Source: Paralvinella palmiformis
Lineage: Eukaryota; Annelida; Polychaeta; Terebellida; Alvinellidae
Assembly: GCA_025642065.1 (NCBI GenBank)
Contig: JAODUP010000120.1
Span: 276,001 to 340,000, forward strand
Reading direction: 5' to 3'
DNA length: 64,000 nt
Both the position numbers and the translations under genes were made by a program. The notes beneath the pieces were generated by a model. It was not told the DNA's origin. It ran no database searches and was given only the letters and a program-made list of their open reading frames with translations. Shown here in pieces: positions 56,620 to 64,000 of this stretch; the stretch's first letter is position 1; each line of letters starts with the position of its first letter.

Positions 56620-57620
56620 TACGGGGAGCTACAGAGAGTGATATCACTGAACCGATGTACCTGTCGTATTGGATGGCACCACGATCACAAATCGGCATAA
56701 AGTCCAGCTGCTTTTATGCACTTTTACCAATATTCATCAGTTATCAACCAAATATTCAATATGGTTGATAAAGTTGTCGTTAAAGACGCATTATCTTCTA
56801 CGCATCTAATATGTAAGAATAAAATATTTTGTTATTATTTCCAAGTCTCTGTACTCTTGTCTCAGTGTTATAGCAGCTACCTGATTGCAACGGAGCCAGT
56901 TGTATTTTTTCTTCGGTTTCCCGTAAGCTGCCATTATGGACCGAACTTCACAACGAGAAAACAATCGTCGAAGTACACGGACACAGGAAAACAAATACAA
57001 CAAAACTAGACAGCACCATATCAAATATTAAATTAGTAGCAAAAATATTGTCAGGGACCAATTTCTTCTTTATTTCTTTAGAAGGTGGCCCTGATGGCTA
57101 CACGGTATAATTACACAAATTAGCGCCATCTATTATCACCATCACCGACTGTAAAGTTGTAAAAGCTGACCAACCTGGCTTTCATTATAGGCAACCATCG
57201 TAGCTTTTCTAATGCCGCCACATTTCGTCCTTGACATCTGTTTAGTATGCCCCCCCCCCCCCCCAACTAATCAGTGCTAAACTTAATGATTACTTTCAGG
57301 AGACACCTTCCCGACAACTCAGAAAACATCACATGGAAATTCGTCCTCATGACCACCTGTTTTAAGAGATGGTCGGCTGTCTATCATTTGACTGAGCACC
57401 TGAACCGCTTTGTAGGTTCTTTAAAATAGCCCATTCCCTAACGATTGGTTGTTTTAAGCGTTAATTAAGCCGTAGATTATATTAGCGTTACTGACTTCGT
57501 CGTTTCATCGTATTTTCGTATTTTATAGTAAAATTAAGAAATGATATTTATAATCGCGGATAATTTAAAACAATGTTGACTATTATGAGAAAATGAACAT
57601 TCTTCTGCTAAGTTGTTGTT
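56620..57620. other. Intergenic sequence, no gene recognised
   Basis: A C14 run at 57250-57263 and a CAT-rich tract at 57630-57670 are the only low-complexity parts. The frame at 56716-57009 shows no domain. Confidence 0.5.
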
Positions 57621-57626
57621 CTTGTT

Positions 57627-57658
<32 letters not shown>

Positions 57659-57759
57659 ATCATCATCATAACATAACCTTTATGTTATACATCTTATAAT
57701 GCACGTTTTATACATAATTTGTTGTTATAATGTGCAAAAATTCGAACTTAGAGGAACAG

Positions 57760-58265
57760 CTAACTTTCATTTTAAAGGTGACGGGAAAAGAAATTTCACA
57801 TTTCGAAGTAAATATAAGGTAACAAACAATTATTTTATTCTCTATCAGATGTACTACCACACTCAAAACAATTCTAATCGCCAGCTATCATATATCCAAT
57901 AAAATATTCCCTAAAGCCTTAATTTCCGAAATTACACGAGCCATTACTAGTGCGTACTACACTCACTAGGGATTATCGTTTGACGTCATCTTTGCCAAAC
58001 ATCACGTAGTGCCACAGCTTTGTTTACAGACGTTTTGACCAATTGACAGGCAAAGTGTCAGATTCCGACGAAAGTTTTGATATTTTCAAGGATATCAAGC
58101 CCTACAACTTTGAACCACTCGCGAAAAGGGTTACAAACAGTATTAATTGTGAGGAATTAGCTGCAGTAATTAAGTACAGACGTGCATCTAGAGCGGCCAC
58201 CTGTGCCGTCGACACCCGATCCAGGTCCACAACAAGAGTTGGATTGTATTTGTTTGTGTTGGTAT
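57760..58265 (+). repeat. Interspersed repeat with conserved short reading frame, copy 2
   Basis: It matches the minus strand of 3000-3486 over its whole length. After an acceptor-like gctttgtttacag both copies have a short coding-like block; here it reads VSDSDESFDIFKDIKPYNFE and RVTNSINCEELAAVIKY. Differences between copies in that block are mostly conservative. No donor is certain. The repeat may carry the promoter and first exon of an unknown element, or a duplicated host exon. Confidence 0.65.
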
Positions 58266-58740
58266 CAGCGTAATTGATAAGCCAACACACTGGGCCTGAA
58301 TGCGAATATTTTCCTCCTGCTATCACATAACGTCATTTTAAAAAGTGATATTTATAGATACACGGGAGCCCTGTGGATGCATGTGGCTCTCCTATATGTG
58401 GCCTATACAGGAATGTGCCGCCCTCGGTGGAACACCTACTATTTTAACAGTTTCTTAGTGTCTAAAATACACAGCCATAAGAAGCTTTGAGTAAATTAAT
58501 GTTTTTTGCGAATAAATGAATTTTACTTTATTCACGAATGCGTGAACTGGTGAACATCCAATAATTTGCTTCCAATATTACCCTATTATCGCTCATACAT
58601 ACCCGTTTTCTATTCAGTTTCTCCACCAAAAGGCTGATTTGTTTGGACTTAGCATGACCCAGTTTGTCGAATATGGTTGGAATGACATCTTCTGAGAGAT
58701 TTGCGGGCATATATGCAATGAACAACATTACCATAAAAGG

Positions 58741-60905
58741 ATATACAAGACCACATGGGTATCACCTGATCATTTCAAAGAAAAGGTGTTACAAGAGCAG
58801 TACGAAGAAGAAGAACCAGACCTGAACAGCCTGTGGCAGAACATCAAAGAGATACTGACATCAAATTGCCAAGAAGTCGTTGGCCTGAAGAAGACGCAAC
58901 AGAAAGAGTGGAATCACAGCATAAACCTAGCGCAGGATTTGGCTGCGGAAGAAGAAATTAGCAATAAACAACAGTCGAACACGAGCGACAAAGGCACAGG
59001 CACATGACGATCACACAAAGGCCAACAGAGAGGTAAGGAATGGTGTAACAATGGACAAACAAAACTACATCAACAGTCTGGCAAAAGAAGCAGAACAATC
59101 TGCAGATAGCGGAAACATGAGACAGCTGTATGACACTACCAAGAAACTAGCAAGCAAGGATAGCAAGCCAGAACGACCTGTTAAAGACAAACAAGGAAGA
59201 AACATCACGGGAACTGAGCAACAACTCAGATGGGCTGAACATTTTGAAGAACTGCTGAATAGACATGGTACACTGGACCTCCCCCCCCCCAGACATACAA
59301 CCAGCAATAGTGAATCTATCCATCAAATGTGACAAGCCTACCAAGGAAGAAATCAGCAGAGCCATAAAGGACCAGAAGAACTATAAAGCAACAGGACTGG
59401 ATGATATCCCAACAGAAGCACTCACGACAGACATTGACGCGTCTGTGGAACTATTGTACCCTCTTTTTATTGAGATTTGGGAAAAAGAAGTGTCATCAGA
59501 CTGGAGAGAAGGATACCTCATAAAACTCCCCAAGAAAGGAAACCTCAGCAACTGTTCCAACTACAGAGGAATCACACTTCTGTCAGTGCGTGGGAAAGTC
59601 TTCAACAGAGTAATCTTGGAAATAATGAAAGGTGAAATTGATCCATGGCTGAGAGATCAACAAGATGGATTCTGTCCAAACAGATCATGCATTGATCAGA
59701 TTGCACCATGCATCATAGTAGAGCAATCCTTGGAATGAGACTCCCCACTCTACACGAAAAGGCGTTTGACAGTATAAACAAGGATACACTATGGAAACAG
59801 CTAAGATATTACGGCATACCAACCAAACTGGTCAGCTTGATTAAGAACAGCTACGAAGGAACAGGCTGCAGAGTAATAACATGGTGGAGAACTAACCAAG
59901 CATTTCGAAGTGAAGACTGGAGTTAGACAAGGTTGTTTGTTGTCCCCATTCCTCTTCCTTCTGGTCATCGACTGGATTATGAAGACATGCACAAAGAAGA
60001 GAAGAAATGGAATCCAGTGGACACTAAATATGCAACTTGGAGACCTGGACTTTGCCGACGACCTGGCACTGTTGTTCCACAGCCATTAACAGATGCGGGA
60101 GAAGACAAGTGAACTGGCAGCCTTCTCTTCACGATTAGCCTTAAATATACATAAACGCAAGACATAAGTCGTCAAGGTAAATGCAGTCATCATGGAGCCA
60201 GTCAAATTGGAAGGAAATGAAACTGACGAGATAGAGACCTTCACGTATCTGGGTAGTATAATCAATAAACATGGTGGTACAGATGCGGATGTTAAGGCAA
60301 TGATTGGCAAGGCTAGATGAGGATTTATACAGCTCAAGACCATCTGGAGCTTCAAAGCGTTGTCATTACACACAAAGATACGCCTGTTTAACTCCAACGT
60401 GAAGTCTCTACTACTGCACGGAGCAGAGATATGGAGTACAACTAACACCACCACCTTTATCAATAACTGCCTGAGAAGAATCATCCAGATTCGTTGGCCA
60501 AACACCATCAGTAACAGCGACTTGTGAGAGAAAACACACCAACGGAATGCTGGAAATGAGATCAGTAGGAGACGATAGGGTGGATTGGTCACACAATCCG
60601 GAAACCAGCATCAACTATCACCAGGCAGGCCCTAATATGGAACCAACAAGGAAAGAAAAAAAGAGGACCTCCAAGAAATACGTGGAGAAAGGATCTCATG
60701 ACAGACATAAAGAGGACAGGGTACAGTTGGAGGGAGCTTGAAAAGAAAGCCCAGGACAGAAGACTTTGGAAGACTGTGGTCAACGACCTATGCCCCAGGA
60801 GGGGCGAGGGGTGAAGGATGCATACTCCATCCACTGGCATATCCCTTATCACAATTATATCCGGCACAATACACCATTTTATACATTTAATAAAGACAAT
60901 ATAGA
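58741..60905 (+). mobile_element. Second LINE type, ORF2 from the linker to the C-terminus, heavily broken
   Basis: A long degenerate reverse transcriptase spread over all three frames. In order: a Glu/Lys-rich linker (58786-59007); YINSLAKEAEQSADSGNMRQ to RWAEHFEELLNR (59051-59270); a frame change at the C10 run 59281-59290; KATGLDDIPTEAL, LPKKGNLSNCSNYRGITLLS (59340-59590); DGFCPNRSCIDQI; AFDSINKDTLW; LDFADDLALL (catalytic FADD at 60051-60062); GGTDADVK; and near the end RRLWKTVVNDL. Many shifts and stops mean it is long dead. It belongs to a different clade from the 55-kb LINE. Confidence 0.9.
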
Positions 60906-60939
60906 AAAGGTAACACAGGTTAAACAAGGCCATGGCGAG

Positions 60940-61980
60940 TGTTTGTCGTCTAAGTTGGTCAAATATGACGTCACACTCCGAAGATTCTCGATTAAAGCTG
61001 TGGGATGTGAAATGCTAGCAAAGCAAGTTTTAAAAGCACTGTAACTTTATTTCTGGGAACAATTTAATTGGACTATATCTCTGATTGAAATCGATTTTAA
61101 TCAATAACACTGACATTTTGACTCATTTGGGAAACCTTTTCCCGTGACCTTTAAATTCTTAAAACTATAGTATGAACGCGATCAACCGTATATTTAAAAT
61201 TTGATCCAGTTCAAAGAGCCCATGAATCGACTTTAACTTGTGTGTGGACGCCGTCATTTGAAGCCAAACACAGACTGGGGTACCATTGAAGACTACGATG
61301 TTACAGTACGCGAGCTGTTTGTATGACTCGGTTATGACGATTTAATCAAGCGCCAGCCAAGTGTAATTAAGTTGTATATTATAAGAGATTGGTTTAAACA
61401 GCGTCATATCTTACTAAAATGGCCAAAAGAAAACTACGTAGTGAAATTCCTCATCGGAATTGTTTTGTGGTATTGTAACGTTAAACATTTATCCATATGT
61501 CAGATTTATGTACCGAATCGAAAGTTGAGCTCGGGGGCAAGAACTAAGTCAGAGCATCTGTGACCTGACTCAACCTGGATACGGCTACGTGAACCTTGTG
61601 CACGATGACGTCAGACTGATGGGCGCGTTTCTTTTCACCTCCCCGCCGTACAATTTGGCATTTGAGAAAGCCATAGTGACAGCCCTCTAGTAATTTGGAT
61701 TATTTGATTGTATTTTGTTATAATGTATTGTTCGTGAATACTATTGTGATTTTGAGTTACTTTTATATGCATTACACACCTTAGAGTAAACTGTTCATTT
61801 ACTGTGGGATTTTGTTTTAACATAATCAATAAACCTAATCAACCATTTTTGAACAAATATATCATCTGACATATTTGGACATTATTAGCTTGAGTATTAG
61901 AACTTACCGAGTATAAAATAAAACGCCACCTGCTAATTTGGAGAAACTATCTAAAACTTTATTCGAACTTTCTAATGCCA
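60940..61980. other. Intergenic sequence, no gene recognised
   Basis: Short frames only (61372-61563, 61635-61829), without domain or splice support. Confidence 0.5.
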
Positions 61981-61984
61981 AACG

Positions 61985-62178
61985 GAGCACCTCCGTAGTC
62001 TAGTTGGTAGCAAGTTGGACCACACATCACCACCACCCGAGTTCGAATCTCGGCATGGGCATATCTGAAGGGTGTTTCATCTTCGACTTCGCTTCATTAC
62101 CTTCGGAGGCCGCTCGGCCCATTTAGCCTACCACGTGCACAAAAGTGGCCGTAAAACACCAATCATCGTCATCATGAA
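61985..62178 (+). mobile_element. SINE family A copy, full length
   Basis: The head cacctccgtagtctagttgg and B-box gagttcgaatctcgg are intact, followed by gggcatatctgaagggtgtt, tcattaccttcggaggccgc, cacaaaagtggccgtaaaac and a CAT-rich tail. It is one of the best conserved copies. A (TA)n tract follows. Confidence 0.92.
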
Positions 62179-62184
62179 TCTGTG

Positions 62185-62185
<1 letters not shown>

Positions 62186-62249
<64 letters not shown>
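62186..62249. repeat. (TA)32 microsatellite
   Basis: Pure TA run directly behind the SINE tail, which suggests that it grew from the tail junction or marks the target site. Confidence 0.95.
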
Positions 62250-62253
<4 letters not shown>

Positions 62254-62511
62254 TAATATATATAATATATGAATTTATTTTGAAATTGTGAGAGACGGAC
62301 AGATGGGAGAAAAGAGAATAGCTGGTTCCACATGTGTTTAACCAGAAAGCTTGAGTATACTCACATTCTATCCAATATGTGGAGGTATGGAACATTTTAT
62401 TTAAATTAATGTATGTATAGTTGTATTTGTATTTAGATTTATGGAGGTAGGCCTCGAAGGATGTTTAGATATGTTGATGCTCTGTGTCTGTTGCCTCTTT
62501 ATATGTACCCT

Positions 62512-62615
<104 letters not shown>

Positions 62616-62816
62616 TTGTACATAGACTTGTCATTATACATTTCAAACAGCTTCTACCGATCATCTTGTATCTAAATGTTCAAAATATTTTCGAGTAGAG
62701 GTGATGCACCAGGTTCATGCTGATGAGCACCTTGCTGGACTGCTGTCAAATATAGCGTGACGCCTCTGGATAAAGATATGTTCTGGGCAGTATACAGCAG
62801 ATTTATGCATGTTATA

Positions 62817-62902
62817 AGACCTCTCTCTCCCCTTCTCTCTCTTCCTCTCTGTGCGTTGTGCATGCGTGCGTGCGTGCGTGTGCGCGCGCATGTGTGTGTG
62901 CC
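62817..62902. repeat. CT-rich then tgcg/gtgtg low-complexity stretch
   Basis: Imperfect CT run followed by tgcgtgcgtgcgtgtgcgcg, a segment of alternating purine-pyrimidine with Z-DNA potential. Confidence 0.85.
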
Positions 62903-62939
62903 CTACCTGTTCTTCCTCCCTATTAGTGGTCAAGGGACA

Positions 62940-63155
62940 GTAGTATAGATAGATAAATGCGACATTCTCCGAGACTGGTCACTGCCCAAGTATTTTATGC
63001 CCTCAGAAAATCCGATATTTAACTCAGTGAAGCAGCATTTCCGATTAAGATATTGGTGATCTCCCAGTATTTTCGAGCCGAGATTTTAGCTGGCTAAAAA
63101 CGTTATGATAGTTTCGGTTTCGAACACGTGACTGTTGTTCAATCTGTTTTTCCAA
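62940..63155 (-). mobile_element. SINE family D, diverged copy
   Basis: The plus strand shows tggtcactgcccaagtattt, atatttaactcagtgaagc and tttcgaacacgtgac, parallel to the 54.8-kb copy (tggtcactgccagtgtttta, aataattcagtggagac, atcaaacttgtgac). The end near the tRNA-like head is poorly kept. Confidence 0.5.
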
Positions 63156-63235
63156 AACATGGCGTTACAGTCACTCCCCATTACCTAGTGATGCGTAGAT
63201 TTTAGGAGAGTCCAGTTTAATGAGGAATGGGGATA

Positions 63236-63237
<2 letters not shown>

Positions 63238-63268
<31 letters not shown>
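63238..63268. repeat. (TA)n microsatellite
   Basis: About 15 TA units. Confidence 0.93.
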
Positions 63269-63270
<2 letters not shown>

Positions 63271-63635
63271 CAAATTTTCATGTTTGTCACAAATTTATGG
63301 ATATGACCCATTATATGTTACAAGGGTTACAACATGGACACAGGCGCATCAGCTATCAGTGATAATAAATATTAACACCTGTCTGGCTAATTTGTATTAC
63401 GACACAACAGGTGCTAATATCGAGTGTCATTGGATGTTATCAAGATGTATGCTGAGACTGTCACACGTCTTCGGCACATTGATATTTTTTTGTTATCTCG
63501 CTTTAATTAAGAAGTGAACCTTACGTGGTATTTTACAGAAACTAAGCTCTCGTGAATGAGACTGATATCGTAATATTAACTATCTGAATCTTGTAAAAAC
63601 TTATTGATAAAAACCACGATTCCCCCCAAGACGAC

Positions 63636-63650
63636 CCCCCCCCCCCCCCA
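63636..63650. repeat. Poly-C run (about 16)
   Basis: A long C homopolymer near the right edge, preceded by ccccccaagacga. Length may be uncertain by sequencing. Confidence 0.85.
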
Positions 63651-63719
63651 GAAAAATACACCAACGCCATTAAAACGAAACGGAAGAATAAATTTAGTTT
63701 TCTTCTTCTTCAAACCTAC

Positions 63720-63834
63720 CTTCATCAGTAAGAGCTAGAATGGCTGTCAGAGAACGATAAGCCATTGAGATCGTAAGGAAGGCTTTTGTTTCGACGAATT
63801 TCATCATCTCGTACGACGTGACTTTTGGTGGTTT
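63720..63834 (-). CDS. Plausible exon of an unidentified minus-strand gene
   Basis: Between an acceptor-like ggcaccag and a strong donor GAAG|GTAGGT (63720) the minus strand reads KPPKVTSYEMMKFVETKAFL, then TISMAYRSLTAILALTDE. The frame has no stop, composition is protein-like, with a hydrophobic stretch that could be a membrane segment or helix. It might instead begin at MM. Upstream lies a CA/TG tract in place of a normal polypyrimidine tract. I do not recognise the protein. It would be the only host exon seen right of HELZ. Confidence 0.4.
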
Positions 63835-63885
63835 CTGGTGCCACCACACACACACACAGACGCACACACACACAGGATGTAAACA

Positions 63886-64000
63886 TAAAGTGTTCGAATC
63901 CTGGCGTGGGCATATCTGAAGGCTGTTTCGTCTTTCACTTCGTCTCACTACCTTTGGAGGTCGCTCGGCCCATTTAGCCTACCTCGTGCACAAAACATGG
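63886..64000 (+). mobile_element. SINE family A copy, cut by the right edge and lacking its head
   Basis: It begins near the B-box gtgttcgaatcctgg and continues gggcatatctgaaggctgtt, tcactacctttggaggtcgc and cccatttagcctacc to the edge. A CA tract takes the place of the A-box part. Confidence 0.82.

Noticed and set aside
61985..62060. True tRNA genes at the SINE heads
   Set aside because: A- and B-boxes are present but the arms do not pair into a cloverleaf, and each head continues into a shared non-tRNA body.

Overview
The window is AT-rich animal nuclear DNA with introns, SINEs, LINE retrotransposons and many microsatellites. Nothing in it is bacterial, viral or organellar. The gene content and the repeat set fit an invertebrate, and I lean towards a lophotrochozoan such as a mollusc. 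That placement is inference; the sequence alone does not fix the species.

The main content is one gene on the minus strand, an orthologue of HELZ, the superfamily 1 RNA helicase with a CCCH zinc finger. I could place 21 coding exons between 44327 (start codon) and 5 (a splice donor at the left edge). Every junction has GT-AG ends and the reading phase is kept across all of them, giving about 1299 residues. The order is an N-terminal TPR-like region (exons 1-3), a Ser/acidic linker (4-5), a C2H2-type finger followed by the CCCH finger (6-7), a middle region conserved in HELZ (8-14) and the helicase core (15-21). The core shows Walker A GPYGTGKT, DEAA, GDHMQ, ENYRSH and NTAITRAQ. The C-terminal tail lies beyond the left edge.

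The introns hold tandem arrays (17 bp at 12.3-12.9 kb, 24 bp at 33.0-33.7 kb, CA/TG-rich at 32.5-32.8 kb, pure GT at 26.3 kb), several tRNA-derived SINE families, a broken L2/CR1-like LINE at 21.4-22.8 kb, and shorter repeats. The short 63-bp exon 4 sits between the 24-bp array and the CA/TG array, so its splice sites lie in repeat DNA.

From 44.4 to 64 kb no complete host gene is visible. This part holds a weak THAP-like fragment (47.7 kb), an unidentified minus-strand reading frame broken by one stop (54.05-54.64 kb), a SINE with a 16-bp target duplication (54.76-55.11 kb), the best preserved LINE (55.13-56.62 kb), a repeat carrying a conserved short reading frame whose inverted partner lies at 3.0-3.5 kb, a badly broken second LINE type (58.7-60.9 kb), and at the right edge one plausible exon of another minus-strand gene. 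I did not find a new multi-gene system. The most unusual features are the repeat-flanked exon 4, the C2H2 finger in HELZ, and the varied SINE population.
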